DNA from: Stutzerimonas stutzeri
GTDB lineage: Bacteria; Pseudomonadota; Gammaproteobacteria; Pseudomonadales; Pseudomonadaceae
DNA length: 64,000 nt
Assembly: GCF_009789555.1 (NCBI RefSeq)
Contig: NZ_CP046902.1
Coordinates: 112,001 to 176,000 of the forward strand
Direction: 5' to 3'
Under the pieces are notes generated by a model. That model saw only the letters and a program-made list of their open reading frames with translations, did no database searches and was not told where the DNA came from. The translations under genes were made by a program, and so were the position numbers. Below are positions 43,233-54,260 of the stretch, in pieces (position 1 is the first letter of the stretch; each line of letters opens with the position of its first letter).

Positions 43233-45115
43233 ATCAGCACCTCGGCGAGGTTGCCCTTGGATTCGAGCCAGCTTTTGCGATCGCCCGCGCGCTTTTTGGC
43301 CAGCAGCATGTCCATGATTTCACGGGTGCCGTCGAAATCACCAAGCGTCAGCTGCACGAGCCGTCGCGTGTTGGGGTCCATGGTGGTTTCGCGCAGCTGC
43401 GGCGGATTCATTTCACCCAGCCCCTTGAAGCGGGTGACCTGCGGCTTGCCGCGGCGCTTCTCGGCCAGCAGGCGATCGAGAATGCCGTCGCGCTCGGCTT
43501 CGTCCAGCGCATAGAAGATGTCCTTGCCCAGATCGATGCGGTACAGCGGCGGCATCGCCACATAGACATGACCGGCGTCGACCAGCGGACGGAAGTGCCG
43601 AACGAACAGGGCGCACAGCAGCGTGGCGATGTGCAGGCCGTCCGAATCGGCGTCGGCGAGGATGCAGATCTTGCCATAACGCAGCTGGGAGATGTCCGCC
43701 GCGCCGGGGTCGACGCCGATGGCGACCGCGATATCGTGCACCTCCTGGCTGGCCAGCACTTCGCTGCCGTCGACTTCCCAGGTGTTCAATATCTTGCCGC
43801 GCAGCGGCATGATCGCCTGGAACTCCTTGTCACGCGCCTGCTTGGCCGAGCCGCCGGCCGAATCGCCCTCCACCAGAAACAGCTCGGAGCGCGCCGGGTC
43901 CTGGCCAGCGCAGTCGGCCAGCTTGCCGGGCAGCGCCGGCCCTTGGGTAATGCGCTTGCGCTCGACCTTCTTGCTGGCCTTGAGACGACGTCCGGCGTTG
44001 CTGATCGCCAGTTCGGCCAATTGCAGGCCAAGCTCGGGATGCGCGTTGAGCCACAGGCTGAACGCGTCCTTGACCACGCCGGAGACGAACGCCGCCGCTT
44101 CACGCGAGGACAACCGCTCCTTGGTCTGGCCGGAAAACTGGGGTTCCTGCATTTTGGTCGAAAGCACGAAGGCGATCCGCTCCCAGACATCCTCCGGGGC
44201 CAGCTTGACGCCGCGCGGTAGCAGGTTGCGGAACTCGCAGAACTCGCGCATGGCATCCAGCAATCCCTGGCGCAGGCCGTTGACATGCGTCCCGCCCTGC
44301 GCAGTGGGGATCAGGTTGACGTAGCTTTCCTGGACGCTGTCGCCACCTTCGGGGAGCCACAGCAACGCCCAGTCGACCGCCTCCTTGCTGCCAGCCAGAC
44401 TGCCGCAGAAGGGCTCGTCGGGCAGGCGGGCAAAGTCGCTGACAGCATCGACCAGATACGAGCGAAGCCCGTCCTCGTAATGCCATTCGACTTTTTCGCC
44501 GCTGCTCTTGTCCTCGAAACTGACGTTGAGCCCGGGGCAAAGCACGGCCTTGGCTTTGAGCACGTGCTTGAGGCGGCTGATGGAGAACTTCGGCGTATCG
44601 AAATACTTCGGATCGGCCCAGAAATGCACGCTGGTGCCAGTGTTGCGCTTGCCGACCGAACCGACGACGTCCAGCTCGCTGGCCTTGAACCCATCGGCGA
44701 AGGTCATGCGGTATTCACTACCGTCCCGCTTGACGGTCACCTCGACGCGGGTCGACAAGGCATTGACGACCGAGATGCCGACCCCGTGCAAACCGCCGGA
44801 GAACTGGTAGTTCTTGTTGGAAAACTTGCCGCCGGCGTGCAGTTTGGTGAGGATCAGCTCGACACCCGAGACACCCTCTTCCGGGTGGATATCCACGGGC
44901 ATGCCGCGCCCGTCGTCGATGACCTGGAGAGAATTATCCTGGTGCAGGATCACCTGGACGGAACTGGCATGACCCGCCAGCGCTTCGTCCACGCTGTTGT
45001 CAATGACCTCCTGCGCCAGATGATTGGGCCGAGAGGTGTCGGTGTACATACCCGGACGCTTGCGCACCGGATCCAGGCCGGAGAGGACTTCGATGGCTTG
45101 TGCGGTGTAAGACAT
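43229..45115 (-). CDS. parE: DNA topoisomerase IV subunit B
   Basis: ParE is the ATPase subunit that drives decatenation with ParC. The 628-residue product has the GHKL ATP-binding motifs: VIDNSVDEALAGH, VIDDGRGMPVDIH, and GLHGVGISVVNALS. The TOPRIM domain has EGDSAGGSAKQARD and ILADADSDG. The 18-bp gap from yqiA and the 4-bp overlap with the next gene mark an operon. Length is standard. Confidence 0.97.
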   Translation of the reverse strand: MSYTAQAIEVLSGLDPVRKRPGMYTDTSRPNHLAQEVIDNSVDEALAGHASSVQVILHQDNSLQVIDDGRGMPVDIHPEEGVSGVELILTKLHAGGKFSNKNYQFSGGLHGVGISVVNALSTRVEVTVKRDGSEYRMTFADGFKASELDVVGSVGKRNTGTSVHFWADPKYFDTPKFSISRLKHVLKAKAVLCPGLNVSFEDKSSGEKVEWHYEDGLRSYLVDAVSDFARLPDEPFCGSLAGSKEAVDWALLWLPEGGDSVQESYVNLIPTAQGGTHVNGLRQGLLDAMREFCEFRNLLPRGVKLAPEDVWERIAFVLSTKMQEPQFSGQTKERLSSREAAAFVSGVVKDAFSLWLNAHPELGLQLAELAISNAGRRLKASKKVERKRITQGPALPGKLADCAGQDPARSELFLVEGDSAGGSAKQARDKEFQAIMPLRGKILNTWEVDGSEVLASQEVHDIAVAIGVDPGAADISQLRYGKICILADADSDGLHIATLLCALFVRHFRPLVDAGHVYVAMPPLYRIDLGKDIFYALDEAERDGILDRLLAEKRRGKPQVTRFKGLGEMNPPQLRETTMDPNTRRLVQLTLGDFDGTREIMDMLLAKKRAGDRKSWLESKGNLAEVLI

Positions 45116-45133
45116 GGGCGTCTCGTGATGTCC

Positions 45134-45751
45134 TTATGAATCGGAGAAATCGACGTCTGCGAAAATCGCCGGGTCGAAGCCGGCAAACGCCAGCAGAGCG
45201 GGAAGCCGCTCGGTGAACCCCTGGAAGCCATGATCGCCGCCAGCCTGGATGCGCACAGCGCAACCCTTATAGAAGTCGGCGGCATGCCGGTAATCGAGGG
45301 TTTCGTCACCCGTCTGCAACCAGACCTGGTAGCGCTCGGCGTCTTGCGGCGGCGGCACTTCAAGCTCGGCCAGGGCCACCACGTGGTCCTCGGTCAGCTC
45401 CCACGCCTCGCCCGTGTACAGATTGGTCTGTGTACCGAGGTAACCCTCGAAGCGACGATGCGGCGTCACGGCCGGATTGATCAACAAAGCCTTGAGCCCG
45501 TGGCGCTCGGCGAGATGCGTTGCATAGTATCCGCCGAGGGAGCTGCCGACCAGCAGCGGGCGCCCCAGCTCGGCCAATGCCGATTCAAGCTGCGCGATGG
45601 CCTGGCGAGGATGATGGTGCAAGGCCGGTACTCGCAGCCATGCCCCCATGCCGATGCGCTCCAGCGCCGCGGTCAACTGGCTGGCCTTCTGCGACAACGG
45701 AGAGCTGTTCAGGCCGTGCATGTAGAGAATGGCGGGGTGCGTGTGGGTCAT
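45134..45751 (-). CDS. yqiA: YqiA-type alpha/beta-hydrolase (esterase)
   Basis: The 205-residue product is a small alpha/beta-hydrolase esterase. The nucleophile elbow is GSSLGGYYA; the entry strand is ILYMHGLNSSP. The closing Asp/His are in LQTGDETLDY and GGDHGFQGF. The ATG at 45751 (MTHTHPAILYMHG) fits the family start; the frame is open seven codons upstream. It lies 18 bp before parE, in the conserved cpdA-yqiA-parE order. Confidence 0.93.
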   Translation of the reverse strand: MTHTHPAILYMHGLNSSPLSQKASQLTAALERIGMGAWLRVPALHHHPRQAIAQLESALAELGRPLLVGSSLGGYYATHLAERHGLKALLINPAVTPHRRFEGYLGTQTNLYTGEAWELTEDHVVALAELEVPPPQDAERYQVWLQTGDETLDYRHAADFYKGCAVRIQAGGDHGFQGFTERLPALLAFAGFDPAIFADVDFSDS

Positions 45752-45864
45752 GCTGGTTCGCTGGGCTGGCAAAAGACCGAAAGGCTACTAGGCGAGGCGC
45801 GCTGGCTGCAAGCCACATGACACGAGCCGCGCCGGCCATTGCGTCAGTCGCCAGCGCTCGGGCT

Positions 45865-46680
45865 TCAATAGCCCTTGATGCTGTAATCCACCTCGAAGGT
45901 CGTACCGACCACTCGGGAAACCCCGGTGTCGAGACGCCCATCGGCGTGCAGACGCAGCCAGCGGTAGCCCGGGGCGCGGGTGTCGACCTGAAAATCCTCG
46001 CTGCCCGGCGCGAACTGCACGCCCGTCGACGGCGTTGCAAGCAGGCGGACGCCCCCACGCACGGCATCGAACTCTTGGTGTATGTGGCCCCAGAGCACTG
46101 CCTGCACACAGTCAAAGCGATCGAGCACATCGAACAGGGCGTCACGGTTGTGCAGACCGATGCTGTCCATCCAGCGACTGCCAATGCTGACCGGATGATG
46201 ATGCAGGCAGACCAGATGATGACGCTGCGGTGCCTCGCGCAAGGTTCGCTCGAGCAGCGCCAGCTGGTCGTCGCGAAGCATCCCGAATACCGAACCCGGC
46301 ACCAGCGTATCGAGCAGGATGACCCGCCACGCGCCGATATCCAGCACAGGCTGCATGAGCTCGCTGCCGCGAGTCGCTTCCTGCATGGCCGCCAGTTCGT
46401 CGTGGTTGCCGGGGCACCAGCGTACCGGCGCGTCGATACGCTCGGACAACTGACGAAAACGCTGATAGGAGGCCAGCGAACCGTCCTGTGAAAGGTCGCC
46501 GGTCGCCAGTATCAAGTCGACACTCGGCTGCTCATCGATGACCAGATCGACGACCCGTTGCAGGCTCTCGCCGGTGTCCATGCCCAGCAACTTGCCGCCC
46601 GCCTCGGCGAACAGATGACTGTCCGTCAGCTGCACCAGCAGTACCGAGTCTTTTTCAGCGATGAGGGTCGAAGCAGCCAA
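45865..46680 (-). CDS. cpdA: 3',5'-cyclic-AMP phosphodiesterase CpdA
   Basis: CpdA hydrolyses cAMP and so tunes Vfr/CRP-type regulation. The 271-residue product is a calcineurin-like metallophosphatase with metal ligands in LTDSHLF, GDLSQDGS, PGNHDE, HHHPVSIGS and WGHIHQEFD. The start is TTG 46680, with GGAG seven bases upstream; it restores the expected N-terminal length. The frame is open 31 codons further. It lies in the nudF-cpdA-yqiA-parE order. Confidence 0.95.
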   Translation of the reverse strand: MAASTLIAEKDSVLLVQLTDSHLFAEAGGKLLGMDTGESLQRVVDLVIDEQPSVDLILATGDLSQDGSLASYQRFRQLSERIDAPVRWCPGNHDELAAMQEATRGSELMQPVLDIGAWRVILLDTLVPGSVFGMLRDDQLALLERTLREAPQRHHLVCLHHHPVSIGSRWMDSIGLHNRDALFDVLDRFDCVQAVLWGHIHQEFDAVRGGVRLLATPSTGVQFAPGSEDFQVDTRAPGYRWLRLHADGRLDTGVSRVVGTTFEVDYSIKGY

Positions 46681-46853
46681 GACCCGTCTCCTTTGGCGAA
46701 TGGCGGAGGAATTATGGTGGCTGGCGGTTGTGGGGGTAAACCACGCGATGCGGGCTTGCATCACAGAACCCACGGCGAGCGAGTCAGTGCGCTGGCTGCG
46801 TCACAGGACGGTCATGTTCTTGTTGCAGGGCCTGGTTGAACGCTGATAGCGGG

Positions 46854-47306
46854 CTACAGCACCGGCTCGAGTTCATGACCGCAGGCCAGGCAGTGACCGA
46901 GCCATTCGCCCAGGAACAGGTTGAGCTGGTTCTTCTCGTCGGGCTGGTGCATCTGCGCGTTGGGATAGCTGTAGATGCCGCGAAACCGTCGGGCATTCTC
47001 GGCGCTGATCACTTCAGCCATACGGGCATCGTGATAGACCCGCACGTCCATCTGGGGCACCGGCAACCAGGGCAGGCAATCCTGCTGGCTGATTTGCACC
47101 GTGGTGGTATAGGGGCAGCTTTCCACGACCTTCAGCACGAGTACGCCGAGCAGCCGGTCGCCCTGGCTCATGGCGATCCGACGTGTCTCGGACGGGTTGC
47201 GCATCTCTGGCAACAGACGCATCAGCCGCAGGTAATTCGCCTCGCAGGCCGCCTGCAACTCCAGCAGATCGACACGATACCGCTCGCGCGTTCGCCTCAT
47301 GCCCAT
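46854..47306 (-). CDS. DUF1249 (YqiB) family protein
   Basis: The 150-residue cytoplasmic protein belongs to DUF1249, whose function is unknown. Family marks are YRVDLLELQAACEANYLRLMRLLP near the N-terminus and ARRFRGIYSYPN followed by NLFLGEWLGHCL. The start overlaps the nudF stop by 10 bp, as yqiB does in E. coli, so it is cotranscribed with nudF and cpdA. Confidence 0.93.
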   Translation of the reverse strand: MGMRRTRERYRVDLLELQAACEANYLRLMRLLPEMRNPSETRRIAMSQGDRLLGVLVLKVVESCPYTTTVQISQQDCLPWLPVPQMDVRVYHDARMAEVISAENARRFRGIYSYPNAQMHQPDEKNQLNLFLGEWLGHCLACGHELEPVL

Positions 47307-47914
47307 GCCCCCCTGATTTCATCGCGATTCAAGGCCAGCCACTGCAGCGCAATGATGCTCGCGGCATTGTCGATGCCACCGTCGCGCACCGCCTGCAGGG
47401 CCCTCTGCATCGACCAGACATGCACGCGGATGTCCTCGCCCTCTTCATCCAGCCCGAACACGCCCCCCGCATTGGAGCTGTCGCAATGCCCGACGAAAAG
47501 GTGCACCCGCTCGGTGCTGCCGCCTGGTGATGGAAAATAGGTGGTCACAGGCCACAGCTCGGCGATTTCCAGCCCCGCCTCTTCGACGGCTTCGCGGCGT
47601 GCCACCTCCTCGGGCTGTTCATCCTTGTCGATCAGGCCGGCGACCAGTTCGATCAACCATGGATTGTCGACCTTGCCTATCGCGCCGACCCGAAACTGCT
47701 CGATCAGCACGACCTCGTCCCGACGCGGATCGTAAGGCAGGACGCAGACCGCATCGTGCCGCACGAACAGCTCGCGCTCCAACTGCCGGCCCATGCCGCC
47801 GCTGAACAAACGATGGCGCAGCTGCAAACGATCCAGGCGATAAAAGCCATTGAAGCATTGCTCTCGCTCGATGATCTGGACATCATCCGAGCCGGGTTTG
47901 AACGTATCGGTCAT
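47297..47914 (-). CDS. nudF: ADP-ribose diphosphatase NudF
   Basis: NudF splits ADP-ribose into AMP and ribose-5-phosphate. The 205-residue product has the Nudix box, running GLIDKDEQPEEVARREAVEE with AGLEI following. The ADP-ribose-specific loop is in the later TYFPSPGGSTERVHLFVG. The start chosen is ATG 47914 (MTDTFKPGSDD); the frame is open 18 codons upstream. It is the first gene of the nudF-DUF1249-cpdA-yqiA-parE run. Confidence 0.95.
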   Translation of the reverse strand: MTDTFKPGSDDVQIIEREQCFNGFYRLDRLQLRHRLFSGGMGRQLERELFVRHDAVCVLPYDPRRDEVVLIEQFRVGAIGKVDNPWLIELVAGLIDKDEQPEEVARREAVEEAGLEIAELWPVTTYFPSPGGSTERVHLFVGHCDSSNAGGVFGLDEEGEDIRVHVWSMQRALQAVRDGGIDNAASIIALQWLALNRDEIRGAWA

Positions 47915-48130
47915 GAAGCACTCACATATCGGTTTGTCCGCGCCCGCCTGGCGCTGGAAAGGCTGCAACCGTCACGGCGTGAGCGGTCTTTGAAGTGTCA
48001 TCCTAGCGCGCCGTTTATTCAGGCGCAGCCCTTTGCAGACCACTCGCACGGTTAAAAATTGCTTGACGACGCCATACGAACTTCCCTATCCACTGGCACT
48101 CGAAACCGCACCGCAGTCACCATTAGAGCC

Positions 48131-48871
48131 ATGAAGTCACTGATGCCTTTTCGCCAATCCCTCGTACTGATCACCCTCGCACTGCTGCTCAGCGCCTGCC
48201 AGCACTTTGGTGCAGGGCGCGCTGTCGACGTTCGACAGATCGTCAGCGAGCAACGTCCCGCCGGCTGCCCGGAGCAGGACGACAGCTGCCCGCTGGTCAA
48301 CATCGATACCCAGCTGTTCGCCGATGAGCCTGCGTTGAACGCGCTGATCGACCAGCGGTTACGCAAGATGACCGTGAACAGCCCGGAGGCGGTGGTGCCG
48401 GCCACGCTGGAAGGCTACCAGCAGGATTTCCTGCACGATGCCGAGCCCGGCTGGAGCAGCTATCTCCAAGCGAAGTTGCGCGACCAGCATGACACGCTGC
48501 TGGTCGTCGAGCTGTCGAGCTACCTGTACACCGGAGGTGCACACGGCATGCCCGGGCGCGGCTTCATCAACTATGACCGTGAACAGGACCGCGAGCTGCA
48601 ACTGGCCGACATTCTCCTTCCCGGCAAGGAGGGCGCCTTCTGGCGCGCCGCCGCACAGGCGCACCAGCGCTGGCTGGTGGCCAACGACCACGACGCCGCG
48701 TTTTCCCAGCAGTGGCCGTTCCAGCGGACCCCTCATGTCGCGCTGCTACGCGACAAGGTGCTGCTGAAATACGACGTCTACAGCATCGCGCCCTACTCGA
48801 GCGGCCATCCCGAACTGGAAATCCCGTACGAGGAACTCGCCGCTATTGTGAAGCCGGCATATCTGCCGTAA
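48131..48871 (+). CDS. DUF3298/RsiV-like lipoprotein
   Basis: The 246-residue product has a lipoprotein signal with lipobox LLSAC (Cys23). The rest resembles the DUF4163/DUF3298 (RsiV C-terminal) domains: LLVVELSSYLYTGGAHGMPGRG and the end PYSSGHPELEIPYEELAAIV. This domain occurs in proteins that sense or bind lysozyme, but no such role is shown here. The start ATG 48131 is chosen for the signal; the frame is open 24 codons upstream. It is divergent from nudF and overlaps the end of cytX by 29 bp. Confidence 0.8.
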   Translation: MKSLMPFRQSLVLITLALLLSACQHFGAGRAVDVRQIVSEQRPAGCPEQDDSCPLVNIDTQLFADEPALNALIDQRLRKMTVNSPEAVVPATLEGYQQDFLHDAEPGWSSYLQAKLRDQHDTLLVVELSSYLYTGGAHGMPGRGFINYDREQDRELQLADILLPGKEGAFWRAAAQAHQRWLVANDHDAAFSQQWPFQRTPHVALLRDKVLLKYDVYSIAPYSSGHPELEIPYEELAAIVKPAYLP

Positions 48872-50138
48872 CACGGCTGACGCGGCTCAGCAGCAGCAAC
48901 AGTCCACCCGAGACGAAGAGCGCCGGCAGGCTGGCCCCGATCTGCGGCCAGGCGCTCGTCAGCCAGTGGTAGGTCATTACGCCGCAGCCCCACGCCAGCA
49001 GCGCCTCCCAGCGCAGCGCCACCAGCCGCGCCGGCTGCAGACCCCGCCGCCGCAGCAGGAAATGATCGACCAGCACCACGCCGAACAGCGGCGCGAACAC
49101 CGAGCCGATCAGCAGCAGGAAGTTCTGATATTCGGCCAGCGGCGCGAGCCAGGCGATGAACGTGCAAAGCGCGCCGATGATCAGCGCCAGCCACTCGATA
49201 CGAACCGGGAGCAGCACGCCCACCGAAACCGCTGCCGAATGGATGTCGGCGAAGGCATTTTCGGACTCATCGAGCAGAATCAGCAACAGCGGGATACCCA
49301 GCCCGGCGCCCGCCAATGCCAGCAGCAACGCGTTGACTTCGCCAGCGCTTGCAAATGCCAGGGTATAGGCCACGCCGAGGCTCATCAGCCAGACGTTGCC
49401 GACAAAGAAACCGATCACGGTGCCGCCGAACACACGCCGTGCCGCCTTGCCGAAGCGCGAGTAATCGGCGATCAGCGGCAGCCACGACAACGGCATGGCG
49501 ATGGCGATATCGAAGCCCAGCGCGAACGGCAGCGAGCCATCGCCCTGCCGCGCCCAGAGTGCTGGCAGATCGGCTTTGTCCAGCAGGTTCCAGGTCAGCC
49601 ACAGGCAGGCGCCCAGCAGCAGCCAGATGCCCCACTTGCGCAGTATCCGTCGCACGAACGTCAGCGGACCGGTGATTGCCAACAGCGTGGCCAGCACGCC
49701 AAACGACACCGTCCAGAGGATGGGACTGGTCAATCCGCTCTCTTGGCCAAACGCACGGGCGGCCAAGAGGCTCGCCGCGTCGCGCATGACGATGAGTTCG
49801 AATGCGCCCCAACCGACCAGTTGCACCAGATTGAGCAATGCAGGCAGTACCGCGCCGCGACCACCCAGCGTGAGCTTGAGGTTGGCCATCGACGACAGGC
49901 CGGTGTCGCAGCCGATCACCGCGACCGCACCCAGCAACAGCACGCCGACCGCGGTGCCGCTGAGGATCGCCAGCAGCGCCCCACTCATGCCGAGCCCAGG
50001 CGCGAGCAGGGCGCCCAGCTGCAGTACCATCAGGCCGATACCCAGCGAAAACCAAAGGGAGAACAGATCGCGTCCACCGAGAACGCGCTGCGTGGGGTCG
50101 ATCGCATGATGCGGAGAATAAAGGCCAGGCGTATTCAC
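48843..50138 (-). CDS. cytX: Hydroxymethylpyrimidine permease CytX
   Basis: CytX is an NCS1-family transporter for the thiamine precursor hydroxymethylpyrimidine. From GTG 50138 (MNTPGLYSPHHAI) the product has 431 residues with about twelve membrane segments. Family marks are GGRDLFSLWFSLGIGLMVLQ, GCDTGLSSMANLKLTLGGRG, WGAFELIVMRDAASLL and LPLIADYSRFG. An earlier GTG at 50183 is in frame but lies in the terminator stem. It follows thiC by 249 bp on the same strand, which supports the thiamine role. Confidence 0.85.
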   Translation of the reverse strand: MNTPGLYSPHHAIDPTQRVLGGRDLFSLWFSLGIGLMVLQLGALLAPGLGMSGALLAILSGTAVGVLLLGAVAVIGCDTGLSSMANLKLTLGGRGAVLPALLNLVQLVGWGAFELIVMRDAASLLAARAFGQESGLTSPILWTVSFGVLATLLAITGPLTFVRRILRKWGIWLLLGACLWLTWNLLDKADLPALWARQGDGSLPFALGFDIAIAMPLSWLPLIADYSRFGKAARRVFGGTVIGFFVGNVWLMSLGVAYTLAFASAGEVNALLLALAGAGLGIPLLLILLDESENAFADIHSAAVSVGVLLPVRIEWLALIIGALCTFIAWLAPLAEYQNFLLLIGSVFAPLFGVVLVDHFLLRRRGLQPARLVALRWEALLAWGCGVMTYHWLTSAWPQIGASLPALFVSGGLLLLLSRVSRVTADMPASQ

Positions 50139-50151
50139 GTAGGTAGTCTCG

Positions 50152-50173
50152 AAAAAAAAGCCGGTTGCCCGGC
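50152..50173 (-). terminator. Rho-independent terminator 14 nt before cytX
   Basis: On the minus strand GCCGG, a GCAA loop and CCGGC (50173-50160) are followed by eight T (50159-50152). It ends 14 nt before the cytX GTG. It may be the terminator of thiC or an attenuator in the cytX leader. The leader 50174-50387 shows no TPP riboswitch. Confidence 0.75.
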
Positions 50174-50387
50174 GCAAAGCCACGGAGCGAGACTGCTCGC
50201 TCGCGCAGACGAATCCAGGCGCAGCCGCTGACTGCGGCCGGACGGCGTTTGCTCACCGGAGCGAGCGCTTGAGGCTCGCCAGGGTGGACAGCGTCAGAGG
50301 TCATCCACGCCTCCGACGCCCCCATCGAGCCATGCCAGTCGCCAGGGAGCGAGGCGCACGAAGCGCTACGCCGCCCTGCGCGCACCC

Positions 50388-52283
<1,896 letters not shown>

Positions 52284-52401
52284 CAGACTGGCTCCTCGAG
52301 AATTGTCGGAGCGAACCTGAAAAACACGGCGGGGAAAGGGCATCGGGCGCGCCGGGGCTGGCGCCGAGAGACTCGCAGACAGGACCAGCGAGCACATCTT
52401 G

Positions 52402-52484
52402 TTCCCTACGCAGGCCTTAACCTGATCAGGTTCAACGGGATCCGGAACTTTCCGATCTCAGCCTTCGCTTCAAGGCACCCCGAC
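52402..52484 (-). ncRNA. TPP riboswitch (thi box) of thiC
   Basis: On the minus strand the leader holds GGGGTGCC (52481-52474), CTGAGAT, and the near-canonical GAACCTGATCAGGTT followed by GCGTAGGGAA. These are the conserved parts of the thiamine-pyrophosphate riboswitch in the right order. It lies 119 bases upstream of the thiC ATG, with GAGGAGC nearer the start. Binding of TPP should repress thiC. A poor TACACT (52503-52498) is a candidate -10 just before it. Confidence 0.95.
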
Positions 52485-52519
52485 AAGAACGCGATCGAGT
52501 GTAATCAAGACTCGCAAGG

Positions 52520-52686
52520 AAAGCCACGCCAGGCGCGCGATGCGCGACCGATGAGTCAGATTTCCATCGCACCCAGCCGGGTCGCCCCCTTTCAGCCGTG
52601 CGTTCACGTGACCTCACCAAGCACCTTGACCGCCCGCATGGCCGCGCATAGCCTTGCCCATCACTTCGCTTCAGGGAAAGACGCAC
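52520..52686. other. Intergenic stretch between the thiC riboswitch and the tolC-like gene
   Basis: The full gap 52284-52686 exceeds 300 bases. The riboswitch and presumed thiC promoter take 52402-52510. In the remainder I see no gene or RNA. It should hold the promoter for the tolC-like gene, but I found no convincing -35/-10 pair. Confidence 0.4.
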
Positions 52687-54150
52687 ATGCTGCGCAGACT
52701 CACGCTGGCACTCGCCGTGACCGCCGCCTCGTCGGGGCTGGCATGGGCCGAGACTGCACCTCCGCTTTCCAACCGCACCGATCTGGTCAGCGTCTATCGT
52801 CAGGCCGTCGAAAACAACGCCGACCTCGCAGCGGCCAGAGCCCAGTACCAGGCCATCCAGGAGGTGGTGCCCCAGGCGCGCTCCGGACTGCTGCCCAACC
52901 TGAGTGCCGGCGCGGAGACGAGCCGCACCCGCACCGACATCGACATCGACACCAGTGCCGGTTCGCGCTCGCTGTCGCGCAGCGGCACCGTCTACCAGGC
53001 GACCCTGAGCCAGCCGATCTTTCGCGCCGACCGCTGGTTCCAATTACAGGCCGCGCAGGCGATCAGCGAGCAGGCAGCGCTGCAGTACTCGATCGCCGAA
53101 CAGGATCTGATCCGCCTCAGCGCCCAGGCTTATTTCGCGGTCCTGCGCGCACAGGACACTCTCGCCGCCGCCAAGGCCGAAGAAGCCGCCTTCCAACGGC
53201 AGCTCGATCAGGCCGACGAGCGCTTCGAGGTCGGTCTGTCCGACCGCACCGACGTGCTCGAGGCTCAGGCAGGCTTCGATACTGCCCGCGCGAACCGGAT
53301 GATCGCGCAGCGCCAGGTCGACGATGCCTTCCAGGCGCTGTTCACCCTGACCAATCGCCAGTACCTGGCGCTCGAAGGCATCGAGCACAGCCTGCCGGTT
53401 CTGCCGCCCGTGCCGAACGACGCCAGTGCCTGGGTCGATACCGCGGCGCGACAGAATCTCGATCTGCAAGCGGTCGACAAGGCGGTCATCGCGGCCGAGG
53501 AAACCCTTCGCCAGCGCCGCGCCGGCCATGCGCCGACGGTCGATGCGTTTGCCAGCTACAGCAAAGGTGACAACGACAGCCTTGGATTCTCCAATACCGG
53601 CTCCATGGATATTCCCGGCTTCGATCTGCCGCGTTACAACGGTGACGTCGAGCAGGGCAGCATCGGTCTGCAGCTTAATATCCCGCTGTACAGCGGGGGC
53701 CTGACCACCTCCCTGAGCCGCGAAGCCTTTCACCAATTGACGCAAACCGAGCAGCAGCGCGAGAGCCTGCGTCGCCAGGTGGTCGAGTCCACCCGTAACC
53801 TGCATCGTGCGGTCAATACCGATGTGGAGCAGGTCCAGGCACGCCGGCAGTCGATCGTTTCCAACCAGAGTGCATTGCAAGCCACCGACATCGGTTATCA
53901 GGTGGGCACGCGCAACATCGTCGATGTACTCGACGCCCAGCGCCGCCTGTTCGCCGCGGTACGCGACTACAACAATGCCCGGTACGACTACATTCTCGAC
54001 AACCTGCGTCTGAAGCAGGCCGCCGGCACGCTCAATCCGGGCGACCTGGAGGACCTGCAGCGCTATCTGAAAGCAGACTACGACCCGGACGTCGACTTTC
54101 TCCCACCTGATCTGTCGGAAAACATCGGCAAGCCGGTTCGCGTGGAGTAG
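52687..54150 (+). CDS. tolC: TolC-family outer-membrane channel protein
   Basis: This 487-residue protein is a TolC-type outer-membrane factor for type I secretion or efflux. It has a signal peptide cleaved after AWA (about residue 22). Two internally similar halves give the usual barrel and coiled-coil layout, with ATLSQPIFRADRW and GLQLNIPLYSGG as the first beta strands of each half and VGTRNIVDVLDAQRRLF near the end. The start is ATG 52687. It is the tolC counterpart by place: tolC lies next to nudF and parE in E. coli, here next to thiC. Confidence 0.85.
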   Translation: MLRRLTLALAVTAASSGLAWAETAPPLSNRTDLVSVYRQAVENNADLAAARAQYQAIQEVVPQARSGLLPNLSAGAETSRTRTDIDIDTSAGSRSLSRSGTVYQATLSQPIFRADRWFQLQAAQAISEQAALQYSIAEQDLIRLSAQAYFAVLRAQDTLAAAKAEEAAFQRQLDQADERFEVGLSDRTDVLEAQAGFDTARANRMIAQRQVDDAFQALFTLTNRQYLALEGIEHSLPVLPPVPNDASAWVDTAARQNLDLQAVDKAVIAAEETLRQRRAGHAPTVDAFASYSKGDNDSLGFSNTGSMDIPGFDLPRYNGDVEQGSIGLQLNIPLYSGGLTTSLSREAFHQLTQTEQQRESLRRQVVESTRNLHRAVNTDVEQVQARRQSIVSNQSALQATDIGYQVGTRNIVDVLDAQRRLFAAVRDYNNARYDYILDNLRLKQAAGTLNPGDLEDLQRYLKADYDPDVDFLPPDLSENIGKPVRVE

Positions 54151-54260
54151 CCCGAACACCGTTCCCAGCCGTCGCGCCTCCGGTCCGCATGGGGCTAGCT
54201 CGAGGGCGAGCACCTGTCAGGACCGAGGGCTTGCTAGGTTCAACAGGCCCGGCGCTCGCC

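Noticed and set aside
50174..50387. Possible TPP riboswitch in front of cytX
   Set aside because: Reading the minus strand, neither the CTGAGA nor the GAACCTGA block is present, so only a terminator is reported.
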